This document shows positions 24,720-38,400 of a DNA stretch of 64,000 nt, piece after piece. Where the stretch lies: the NCBI RefSeq assembly GCF_004193775.1, contig NC_041004.1:7029309-7093308 (forward strand). The letters are read 5' to 3'. Positions within the stretch are counted from its first letter, which is position 1. Each line of letters opens with the position of its first letter. This DNA is from Glycine soja. Its lineage: Eukaryota; Streptophyta; Magnoliopsida; Fabales; Fabaceae. Both the position numbers and the translations under genes were made by a program. The notes beneath the pieces are model-generated. The model did no database searches. It was not told the DNA's origin and saw only the letters and a program-made list of their open reading frames with translations.

Positions 24720-25807
24720 GGTAAATAATTATTTTTGTCCCTAAATGTGTAATTCGTTGACAAATGTATTCTTAAAACATAAAAATATAAAATTTAGTCT
24801 CCAAAAATGTAAAAAGTGCGACAAATATATCCAGTCGTTAACTTTCGTTCGTCACCATTAATAAAATGACTTATGTGATACAGAGAGACAAAATTGTCAC
24901 TGAAATGGTTGCCAACGTGGTCATGTTGACTAGCTTAGATGAAAATGTTAATAAGATACAATTTTTGGACATAAATGTCAATAATTTTTTTTATGAACGA
25001 AAATGTTAATAGTTTTTTTATTGGAAGAAAATGTCATTAATTTATTTTGAACATAACTTTTAATAAATTATTATTATTGGATCAAAAATTTTAATAATTT
25101 TTTATTGAACCTAAATATCAATATGTTTCTATTAGACTAATTTATTAGATCCGAAATTTCGTTTTATTTAAGTGTAAAATATAACTTTAGGATAAATTTT
25201 TGTCATTTTTTAGCGTTACAAACATAACATTACAATAATCAATTAAAAAATATATTAACAAATATAATTTAAAAAAATATAATAATAATGATAATATTGA
25301 TTATCAACTATAATTTTTTTGTCATAATAGAAATTATCCAAAATAAACATTGTACCAATTTATCAAAATAAACATTATAACAATCTACCAATCATTATAA
25401 AAAATTTCAAATTATAATAATTAGTCCCAATCTAATACAAATAAAAAATAACTGTATCTCATATTTTACTTCAAATCTTGACTATTTTATTAATGGTGAC
25501 GGATGAAAGTTAACATCCGGATATATTTATCGCATTTCTTACACGTTCGAAGACTAAATTTTATATTTTCATCTTTTAGGGATGCATTTGTCAGCGTGGT
25601 GAGGAGAAGAAAAACCAAGAAAATATTATATGACAAATATGTCCCTATGTTGAAAATTAGAGATGACACATTGATAATCATTTCCGTGAACAATCTATTT
25701 ATCACACTTTTTACACTTTCACGAATTAAATTTTATATTTTCATCTTTTAAGGACATATTTATCAACAACGAACTACAAATTTAAAGACAAAAATAACTA
25801 TTTATCC
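24720..25807. mobile_element. Long-TIR non-coding DNA element, copy 1
   Basis: The terminal sequence GGTAAATAATTATTTTTGTC at the left is matched at the right by the complement of GACAAAAATAACTATTTATCC. Similarity continues for about 150 bp, through TATAAAATTTAGT and the AACTTTCGTTCGTC/GACGGATGAAAGTTAAC motif. The interior is AT-rich with repeated phrases such as GAAAATGTCAATAATTT and encodes nothing recognisable. A related, shorter copy lies at 27,955-28,790. Confidence 0.65.
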
Positions 25808-25909
25808 TTTTATTTATTTTTTAACCATTTCCATAGTCACTCTTACTTTGCACGCTCTAATGTGAGACTAGTTCATCTAGAAACTTTAGAACCACTCGCC
25901 ACGATGGTT

Positions 25910-26781
25910 TTAAAATTTCAAGTCGGTTGAAAACATAGTTTCCAATAAACACCTATTGGTCCTTTTGACGGTGCAGGTACATTGAGGAGTTGATGATTGA
26001 ACTTGAATCATTTTCCACATAACTTGTATATCATCATTTTCTTCAAAAGGCTCCATATCCTTGTAAAGATTAACAAGCCCATTTCTGTGCCCTGCGGTCA
26101 ACACCACAATGAAACAAGCTATAAGGACATTTGTTTGAAAGTATAACATTGAATTTTTAAGAATCACATTCACGGAAATATTACTACGTACAAAAAATGT
26201 TATTACTTAAAAGAGTTTGGTAGCTTTTAATATTCTTATGTTTAAATTTTCAAAAATAAATTTTTAATTTGTGAAATAAACACACTTTAAAGGATAAGAT
26301 CAGAAATAAATTACAACAACAATAAAACTTATCTCATTAGATTTAATCGACTACATGAATCACACGAAATTATTCAATTAAATTAAAAAAATGAAAGTTT
26401 AAGAGATGTTATTTACCATAAGAAACAAACTAATTAATTACATATTCTAACTAAGCAAACCATTAAGGATTTGTGTACTAAGCATAAAATTCACACAACT
26501 TAGTTAACAATAATCTGAAACTGCCTACTACTTTACCTTCACGTCTGAACCTCAAGAGTGAATTGAGTTTCCTAAAGATACTCTTGATTGAATAGATAGA
26601 CAAATCCTTGAGGTAGAAGCAGTCCTTCCACTTTCCCATTTTTCAAAGTAGATAAACAACTCTTCAACTCGATCCCTTCCTTGCAGCTTCCATGTTTTAT
26701 ATGCATCATTTCCTTCAAAAAAATAGTAAACAAAACCGTAGGTGAATCCTGCCACAACAGAAAAAACAACTGAAGAGCCAA
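25910..26781 (-). pseudogene. Unrecognised gene fragment, two possible exons
   Basis: Two open stretches on the - strand look non-random, but I do not recognise the family. The upstream one (26,755 down to 26,552) reads AGFTYGFVYYFFEGNDAYKT, then WKLQGRDRVEELFIYFEKWE. The downstream one (26,173-25,910) contains GHRNGLVNLYKDMEPFEEND, then IQVMWKMI. The residue before GHRNG coincides with a possible AG acceptor (CCGCAG). A hydrophobic segment lies near the start of the first stretch and another before GHRNG. Neither has a clean start codon or promoter. It may be a broken small gene or an exon captured by a repeat; the coding call is uncertain. Confidence 0.3.
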
Positions 26782-27757
26782 GACCTTCGTGTAATTCCTG
26801 ATTTTCAGCCTTTTAAGTTCAGAAACAAACTTTGACTCCTAAAATATAAGGATTTCGCTTCCTATTCCCAATCCTATCTTCAAAAGCCCTTTTGACCCTT
26901 TGATAAAGTGAAAATGAATATTTTGGTTGAATTTATTTAAAATACACTTATAATGTAATCTAATAATGATTTTTTTATGTATGATAAAATTAGTGGTTTT
27001 AATAATAATAATTTTAAAAAGTATATATAACATAATTTTAAATTGGTTAATAAAATAAAATATTTATATTAATCATATACATGAAAATTAAACTCTATTT
27101 TTTCATGTACATAGTGGCAGGCCTATGTTAAAGTGAGAGTGTGCAAATGTAAGTATACATCTGGAGTTATTATATATTTGAACCCATTGTCTCCAATCTT
27201 TCACTTAGCTAGCTAGCTTCTTTATTACTTTCTCAAGTTTCATTCCATTCTTATCTATTTGGATACTTGACATTTTATTTAATTGGACATTTCATTACAT
27301 CTCATATTTCATTTCATGATATTATTTTTTACTTTTTAAAAAATAAATTGCCCTCATCGACTCATGTTTTTTAACCCATCACTGTACCAAGACGTTATCA
27401 CTTGTTAAGGAAGAACATAATTACAACCTGGAATAGAATGCAAAATCACGTTTGGTAACATTTGTGCGTGTGAAACCATTGGTTAGGTAGTGTTATAGAT
27501 ATTCACGTGTCCATGCCATATGAATATATAATGCAGGATACAGTAAATAAATTGTGAGTAGGGGGAATTGTTTTGGATTTTGCTTCTACTACCTTATCAT
27601 TGTTACCAAATATTCTCATCAATTTGATGGTATCAACACGAGAGTGGTGATGGGGGCCCTGGTCAACAAGTTGGTTGATTTATCTTCTGTGTCTTTGTGT
27701 AGTATAAGCGCTTTTTCTAGTGTTTTTCGGTGCAACTATAATATCATATCATATAAT

Positions 27758-27778
27758 TATGTATGTATGTATGTATAA
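27758..27778. repeat. (ATGT)n short tandem repeat
   Basis: ATGTATGTATGTATGTATAAT: about four tetranucleotide units within AT-rich spacer. Confidence 0.6.
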
Positions 27779-27954
27779 TGAATTGGATCGGAAGAGTCGC
27801 TGCAACTTGCAATCACTTTCTATGCTAACAAAATCGATGAGGTCAATACGATTTTAAAAAACATGTATTTTGGTTCAACAATTTTAAAATCATAGGTTGC
27901 ATGTGATGGTGAACTATTTTTGGCAATGGTCTTCTCAACTGCTCTGTGATCATT

Positions 27955-28790
27955 TTGGGAAGATAAAAATATAAAATTTAATTTCTAAAAGTATAAAAAA
28001 TACGATAAATATATCTGGTCATTAACTTTTATATGTCACTGTTAATAAAATAATTTACATGACATATGAAGATAAATTTATTATTGAAATGAATGATTGC
28101 CAATATGATCATACTGACTAGATTAGATGAAAATATCAATGAAATTTTTATGAACCTAAATGTTAGTACTTTTTTGTTGAAAGAAAAATGTTAATATTTT
28201 TTATTGGAGGAAAATATCAATAATTTGTTTTGAACCTGAACCTAAATGTCCGTACATTTTATTGGATTAAAATGTCAATAAGTTATCATTATTCGAAGAA
28301 AATCTTAGTAATTTTTTTTATTTGACCTAAATATCAATATGTTTCTATTGAACTAATTTGTTAGACCTGAAATTTCATTTCATTTAAGGATAAAATATAA
28401 TTTTAGGGTAAATTTTTGTCATTTTTTATCATTACAAACATAACATTACAATAATCACTTAAAAAAATAGATTAACAAACATAATAATAACAATAGTATT
28501 GATTATCAACCATAATTTATCTGTCACAATAGAAATTATTCAAAATAAACATTGTAACAATGTATCAATCATTACAAATTTTTCAAAATTGTAATAATTA
28601 GTCACAATCTACTATAAATAAAAGATAAATATATCCCATATTTTACTTCTAATTTCAATTATTTTATTAACGGCAACAGACGAAAGTTAACGTCCGCATA
28701 TATTTATCACTCTTTTTACATTTTTAGAAACTAAATTTTGTATTTTTTATCTTTCCGGACACATTTGTCAGTGAGATAGATGTTCATTTT
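27955..28790. mobile_element. Long-TIR non-coding DNA element, copy 2 (ends truncated)
   Basis: Shares, in the same order, the interior of the 24,720 element: AAATATAAAATTTAATTTCT, the CATTAACTTTTATATGTCAC variant, the GATGAAAATATCAATGAA runs, then GACGAAAGTTAACGTCCGCA near the right end. The terminal ~50 bp present in copy 1 are missing or too diverged to see. Confidence 0.6.
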
Positions 28791-29109
28791 CAAGATTGAA
28801 TAACTTAAATAAACGTCCTTTCAAAAAATTAAAAACTTAAATAAACTTTTTACAAATTTAGAAACAAAATCCACACACATACTATAATTTGAAGGGAAAA
28901 CTTAACAAAAAAATATTTCAAAAACTTTATTTAGGTTTTATGCTTTTTAACCCTTGTCACACTAAAAGAAAATATTCCAACAAAGTAAATTCTAGAATGA
29001 AATGATATTTATCTAAAGAGATGTTCTTTACAACAAGGGATCGGAATTCTTTCATACCTTTGTTGCATTTTATCATGTTAGATTATAGGATCTTGGTAGA
29101 AGTGATAGC

Positions 29110-29690
29110 AAGATGGTGTATTTATCGCAATGGAAATAATAATAGGAGTGACAATGGTGGTAACAATAATCACTATAGTGATAAAGATTGTTATTATAGT
29201 AATATTGAACTCATAATAGTCTAATAATAATGATAATATTATTATAACAACTAGTGGTGGTGATGGGATAACAATGACATAGATTATGATCATGACAATG
29301 ATAATTATTGTGACAACAGTCATGATAATGGTCATTGGTTGATGGTGGTGAAATAAGAGATACAACGATGATAATAGTGAACAATGAAAATATGATGATG
29401 GTGAAAATACTAATAACAATGGTACATGATGATGGTTGTAATCAAGATAATAGTATTGACATTGATAATAGTAATGATTATTAATGTTAAATAAAATAGT
29501 GTTGGTGGTGACTTAAGGTCAAGACAACCACAATAATAATATAACAAAAATAATAGTAAATAATTGTGATAAAGACAATAACAAAGATGTCATTAGTTTG
29601 TGGTAATGATGACAATAATTGATCAATAATAATAATAGTGATAATGATAATAATAATAATTGTATATTGTGGACCTTTTGATGAGAAATA
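29110..29690. repeat. Cryptically simple ATAATGATGGTG-rich region
   Basis: Nearly 600 bp of interleaved ATA, AAT, ATG and GGT trinucleotide-like units, scrambled rather than tandem. The - strand frames through it give long Ile/Val/Leu-rich chains, an artefact of the composition. No gene is called. Confidence 0.7.
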
Positions 29691-29699
29691 AAGTAATTG

Positions 29700-31020
29700 A
29701 ACAATTGATTTTACAACTAAAAATAAAAAACTCAAGTTACTTTTTTTTTGTTTTAAAAATCAAGTTAATTTTTTTTATCTCCTTCTTAACGAACTTAATG
29801 TTTTGTAATTTACATTTAAAATCCAATTTATGAAAACTCCTAAGTCACAATCACCTAAAATTTGCCAATTCGTCAAGCTATAGTGTGTTTAATTTCTGTG
29901 GATAAAAAAAATCAGGCTATAACGAACACGAACTTAGTATAGCTCCAAGCCTCCAACAAGCAAATTGTAGACCAAATCCTTCGAAGACTATTCAAATTGA
30001 CCGATTCATTGACCTGTATTTTATGCCTATCTATTCACTATTTATAATTTTATATAAATTCTTTTATAATTTATTTGAAATTAATAATTCTTTCCAAAAT
30101 TAAAAAAAAATGTTAATTTCAAATAAATTTCTTAGTAAAGCTAAACCAAAATAAATAAAAAATAATATTAAAAAATTTAAAAATAATGTATCACATTAAA
30201 AATCTAAGCTTTTTTTTTAAAAAAATTTGTAGAAAGTAAACTCAATTATTAAGAGTTACAACATTTCAGAAACATTGTTCAACCGACCTCCTTAAAAAAA
30301 AAAACTGATTTAGACCCATTGCAAGGGTTAAGCAGTGAAGGTCATCATTTAGTATTCACATTAATAAAACAGTATAAAAGGAATTACATACATCAAAATG
30401 GGTTAGGTCATAATCATAATTATTTACTGTAATTATTGAATTTCTCCTCTTCAAATATATCATTGATATTCGAAAATAAAAATGAATTATTTTAAATGAT
30501 AATAAATTGCAGATCTTTTGGTTTAACTTAATATATATTTGTATAATTTAATTTAATTAAATAAAGTTATTTAAGCTTATATTTCTGGATTCTAATTACA
30601 GGCCAAATAAACTAAAAACTAAAGCTAGCATTGGATTAAGATACACCAGTAATTTTTTTTAACTTGAATTATACCTGTTATACAAATAATTTTCATTTGG
30701 GTTTGATATAAAGTTGGAGTGATGAGTAAAGAAAGTCCCATATAGGTAGAAATATAAATGAGAAAATATACTGAATTTAATATATGAAGAGGTAAAATTG
30801 CAACTAAAGTAAAAGATTAGGGAAGTAAAGTAATTTTTACCCCCTAAAAAAATCAATGTCACCATAATATTAATAATCATAAGGTAATGAAAACTGAAAT
30901 CAACAGCTCAAAATTGTAATATTATGTTTGACACAACTATGCTCAGTCATTTCACCAAAAATCCTATGCTCAGACAGCCGAAGAGATAAAATAGCTAAAC
31001 TTTACCACCAAATCATTTAA
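29700..31020. other. Intergenic DNA downstream of RPS4
   Basis: AT-rich; nothing recognised beyond poly-A/T runs. The RPS4 3' UTR and polyadenylation site must lie in its right-hand end, but no single signal stands out. Confidence 0.5.
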
Positions 31021-31026
31021 TCAAAT

Positions 31027-33057
<2,031 letters not shown>

Positions 33058-33299
33058 AATTCTAACGAGCAACGACAGAACGGAAGACAAAAACTTTGGC
33101 TTGAGGAATGGTAAGCGAAAATAAACTCAATTTCTTTCACTCTTTCATTTCCATTTAATTATAAAAACGAAAGCAAGGAAAAAAAAGTAAAAAGAAAATG
33201 ATAAGTTGAATGCAATTAGTTTCAAGACGAAGAGCCAAGGCTTAGGCTTCTGCTCCTCTGCGTGCTGAGCTGGTGAAGAATGAGAGAGACACAAAACCA

Positions 33300-33307
33300 A
33301 AACCCTA
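33300..33307. promoter_or_regulatory. Telo-box upstream of RPS4
   Basis: AAACCCTA about 245 bp before the RPS4 ATG. Telo-boxes are enriched near the transcription start of plant translation-apparatus genes. Position and gene class fit; the transcription start itself is not shown. Confidence 0.55.
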
Positions 33308-33436
33308 GCATGGTTCTATTTGTTTGAATATATACACACGGAGCCCCATGACCCGTTTCGTAACCAAAGTCCAAAATTAAGTGTCTTTTTTAATGCTAAA
33401 ATACATCTTAAAATTACTAAGTGAACATTTTAATTG

Positions 33437-33439
<3 letters not shown>

Positions 33440-33485
<46 letters not shown>
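33440..33485. repeat. (TA)n microsatellite
   Basis: About 23 TA units in the spacer upstream of the RPS4 promoter. Confidence 0.9.
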
Positions 33486-33487
<2 letters not shown>

Positions 33488-33489
33488 AT

Positions 33490-35400
33490 TCAAATTAATT
33501 CATAATAACACTAATATATATTTTTATTTAAATTTTTAAAAAATTGTACGACTATTTTTATTTTTGTCACAAGCTAATATCACGGCAACATCTCATAAAT
33601 TTATACATATTAATTTCATAACAGCCATGGTCTTGACTGCAATTAGCAACGTTTATTATTTGAACATTCAAACTTTTCTTTTTAAATTTTATATTATTAT
33701 TATTATTTTACTGAATAGCAGACCTTATGATAGTTTGTTGTTCCATCATACATGACTTTCAATTTTGACTTCATTATAGACCAATGTTAAAAATCTGCTC
33801 TGACCAGTGACCAACGGTTTGTAACCTCTGGGCCCACAAAATAGATGATTGAGTATTTAGCTCTCTTAAAGTAGTTATTGTTATTAGTTATCAGTATAAT
33901 ACTTAAATTATTGCTATAATTATCTTTATCAAAGAAAATATTTTTTTCTAACCATGCAATCCAAAGATTTTCCATATCCTTTTGAAGTGAATTATCAAAC
34001 TTATTATCAATTTGCAATAGATAAAATCAACTTATAATTCTTATCATTTTTCGAGTTCTAGATTCTATTATTTACTTATATTTTATTTGCTTTTCTCTTG
34101 CTAAATTTATTCTACCTTTCAAATAGTGTAAGATGGGGTTGACCAGATGGTTGCAAGCTAATACGGAGCACAAGTACAAAAATAAGGCTAAATGAGCAAT
34201 GCAATATTCTTTTTGCCATCACTATGTGACTCATATATGGAAGGACCGAAACAATTTTGGTTTTACCAATAAATCAGAAATGCCAGGGAATTAACTTCTC
34301 CATGCCCTAAGCTCTCATTCAAGTGGTTACCAACAGCTTAGTGTATGTTGTTTTCAGCAGTGAGTTGAAAAATAATCGTGTCAAAATACAGTGAGTGCAA
34401 AGCTACATTGGATGAGACAAGGTTTTCACGTTTTTTACGTGAATTTTGGCTCCCAGAACGGAACAAACACACCATAAATCAAGCTGTTAAATGTTGGGGT
34501 TGTGAGAGAATTCCAAAATAAGATTAAGAGGCTAGAGAATATTTTCATTCATTACTCATTGATGTATACATGCCAATATTTAACAATAGAGACGTTCTAA
34601 CCAACTCCAAGAAAGACAAAAATTGCTACAGCCAATCTCACCCTCGCTACACTTCTCACCATCTAACAACCTCGCCCTGTAATGAAAAAGATCCTGTTGC
34701 AATAGTGTTTAATGAATCAATAAGATATTGGCTCAAGAAAAATATTTGAGAACACATTAGAGATGTAACAGCCAGAAGCAACCTTGAGACAACATGACTC
34801 AACCACACGTGCGTAAGATAAGATGTTGGAAACCTATCAGGATTGAAATCTCTAGATTTTTTTTTTTTTTTTAATTTCTTCCATACAACAAAAGGTAATA
34901 CACATGAAGATGAACTAACCAGATATATGTAACTTACCAAAGGCAACACACCTAATGCATGCCCTCATGTCAGTAACCAAATTAGTGTCGAGAAATGCCT
35001 AGCAATATGCTTTCTAATGCACTCATTACTATAGGCTGAGGTTCATTGAAAATCACACTTGCTCCTTTTTTTTAATGAATCTCAATATCTCATGATTCTA
35101 TAGTTTGCATCAAATTTTATTAGTTGAGAATGTGTTATTAGCACTCCTTGTAGCATGTTTATATCACTAATATGTCAACCATGTACCTCAAATATCTGGT
35201 GGAAAAAAACCTTACCCTCACTCCCCACCCCCTACCCCCTCTAAATTCCGTTTTTATCATTTGTCAAATGTGAGTAAATAAATTGTTTTTTATAATAATT
35301 TTACATTGGTCAGTTCAAACTAAATTAAATTAGTTTTTTTTAATTGCTCACTCACAATAGAGTCTTACCATATGATCTGCAGAAATCACGTAGGAAATGA
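33490..35400. other. Intergenic DNA between RPS4 promoter and TIC56 3' end
   Basis: No gene recognised. 34,490-34,700 begins TGTTGGGGTTGTGAGAGAAT and has the look of LTR debris, but no partner LTR is visible. A T-run lies at about 34,860. Confidence 0.45.
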
Positions 35401-35402
35401 CG

Positions 35403-38400
35403 CTAAGGAACATATGGTTTTTCAGGCCATTGATACTCAGGCAACCCAGCTTTCTTGCGAGCTTCTCTTTTCTCTTTGTCTTTCTTCTCCAACAGTTTAT
35501 CAGTTCTTGCAATAAAATCATCCCTGATCTTCTCCATAATTTTATCAAAACCAGCAATTGAATTCTCCATATGTTCGTACAGCTCATTGTTAAGATCATC
35601 GAATATCTTATACAATCTCTGTAAACAATACAAGAATGAAAATTCATGTTACATAAACCATAATAAGCAAGTTATGGCAAGAGTCGGGGGGGGGGGGGAG
35701 GGGGGGGGGATATTTTGTTTTTAAATTAAGAGAGATATATTAGAATTGAAAGATTTTTTCTTGCTTTCCTTCCCCTCCAAAACCTATGTCCTAAAATACC
35801 CTTTTATGTACTAGCACTCCAGCAGTGTGTTTACAGTTTAGGGTATTTGCAAAAATCTCGTGCACATGCAACACATCATCTGAATATCTTTGTATACATA
35901 AAAAGCAATAACATGTTTTAGGTCTTGTTGAGGAAGGAAGGGTTTCTAGAAAATGGGAATTGGGACATCAGAGAGAGGCTGGTGCTGTGGCAGTATGCCA
36001 GGAGATAAAAGTATACAACATTCCAAATGATGACAAGGGAAGGGAAAGTTATACAAATACAAATTTACTCTTTACCAAGGAAAGAAATAAAACCGAAAAG
36101 TAGTAATTGGTAAGGCAGGTCATAACTATAACCCTATAAAAGAAAAGGAGAAACACAAAAACAGAAATTAACTTCAATAAATGCAATAAAGAATCGAAAA
36201 TGCTCTGATGAAAAGGCATACCATAACATCTCTATTCCAGTGCTCGAGGTATGGGGGACCGGTGGTGAATGAACCAAGTGGTTCACGGTACCATTCACCG
36301 TTAAATGTTAATCGATCCATTGCTTGCTCTACACTCAGAACTTCCCATGGCCTCAAACCTGGAATAATTTCAGCCAACTTCTTTCTGTCTCACACAACCA
36401 TCCACCCCAATCGAAAGAAAATAAATAAATAAATGAAGTGAGGGGGAAACATAACAAATTGCTGAATATAGTAAAGCAATCACAATTCACTGCTATTCTA
36501 GTAACAGTCCCAGTGAGTACATACCTAAGATATTTGGGAATGTATTTGTTGGGCATGTGATCCTGTTCCAATATAGTGGTCAATTCAGAGCCACTAGCCC
36601 AAAGAAATAGGGCATGACTTGGAATTTTAGCTCCAGGCCAAAGACCATCATTAGCTTCCAATACTGCTAAATCACGTCTCTTGCTTTCTATAGCCTCTTC
36701 TTGAAGTTGCTTATAAGTCTTCTTTTCGAATCCCTTCAGAGGAACCCACGGTGGTATACCTTTTTGTAGTTTGTGAAGCAATGCTGTTGCTGAAGCAGCG
36801 AGTCTAACTAAAAAAGATTGCATAACCAAGAATCAGTTTTAATCAAATACTAAAGCATAGTGGCCTGCCAACTTGGTTTCATATTCTGTATTCTTTAATA
36901 CTGAGTGAAAAGTTTTATTGAGGTTCAGTTAAGAATGTATGGAAACTTATGCAAATGAATTGACTTCAAAACATTGCTTTATTTGAACTAAGTAGAAAGA
37001 ACCCCCAGCCAGAAAACAAAATATCAAGTAAGACGACATACAAAAATAGCATTCAATATTATGTTGTTCTACTGTTTTTGCCGTGAAGTATTAAAGAAAC
37101 AGTTATCAAGATTTTCATCAAAAACTGGTTTAAGTAATATTCCAATTTTAGGATGTTGTAACAGAACATGTCAAAAAAACGGTTGAAGATAGCCTCATAT
37201 TTGCCCTTAGACTGATCTAACTGAGAGTAAAAGACCACAAATTTGGAAAATTACTGAGAATAATTCCTCCCATCTCAAATTTTTCACAGGGTATGATGTT
37301 CAGAGAAAAAAGCTATCATTGATCTGCAGGGCAGAGGAAAATACAATCAGGTCCACCATTTTGACTGTAAGTGGAAAATAGTCCATTAGTCTGATATCTT
37401 TCCACCTCACAGGCTCGTACAAAAACAAAGGTTCAAATGCTTTATATGTTCTACTTTCCAACTCTATATTCATCAATCATCATAAAGAACAGTGCCAGAA
37501 TGGTCAAAATACATACATAAATGTTTCTTCATAGACTCTGCTCAGATCTAAACAATAAATTATCAAAGAATAAAATATTAGAGAAAGAAAAAGGATGGAA
37601 TTCAACAGACCTTCCCAAGTAGCGATTGCACGCTCCATTCCGTAAATCATGTGGATGGGTGCCCATTCATCCATATCCTCTCCCCAAATGAAAGTGTTCT
37701 TATCAATAATCCCAGCACCCCATGCAGTTTTAAGCGTAATCAATTCTAATGGTCCTCGAGTGCGACCCAGCCGATCCTTATAGTACCATCCCCCACTCCT
37801 CATGATAACTAAATCAGTTCAAAAACAGAAACAACATCATACAACAAACAACCAAAACTAAATCAATGAACAGACACATCAATTAATGGATTATTAAAAT
37901 CAAGTGATTGATATTTTAATATCGCAAAACCTTCAACAAACAAAGATAATCTTGATTGGATATCTCACATTCAACTCCCATGTATAACCACAAAATGTTC
38001 ACAACTATCCATTATAATTTATCAATATTTCTTGGCTTGATGTCACTTTTGGTCTATAATGTTTCGTAGTTGTTTCACTTTGGTATATTAAGTTTTAAAA
38101 GTTTCATTCTGGTCCTTTAAGTTTTCAAAATATATTGTTTTGGTTCCTTTTTTAATTTTTTGTCAGGAAAGTTAGTGTTCGTCAATATTTTAAATTTCAA
38201 AATATTTAATTTAACATAGTGACGGCTAAAAATCCCTACTATCATTTTTATTTAAAAAATAAAAAACCACTAAGTAAATGAAGAAAAAATGGATCTGAAA
38301 TCACGAACAACAACCTACATGATTCGTGTTGACATCATTTGACCTGTGTGGTGGTGCATTTTTTACCTTTTCAGATCTGAAAGAGGTTGGACAAGTTGAT

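Noticed and set aside
29021..29735. Frames of 60-113 codons rich in Ile, Val, Leu and Ser
   Set aside because: They are produced by the AT/ATG-rich simple sequence; there are no family features and several frames overlap.
33787..34017. 76-codon - strand frame near the RPS4 promoter
   Set aside because: Asn/Ile-rich composition typical of AT-rich spacer; no start context or homology features.
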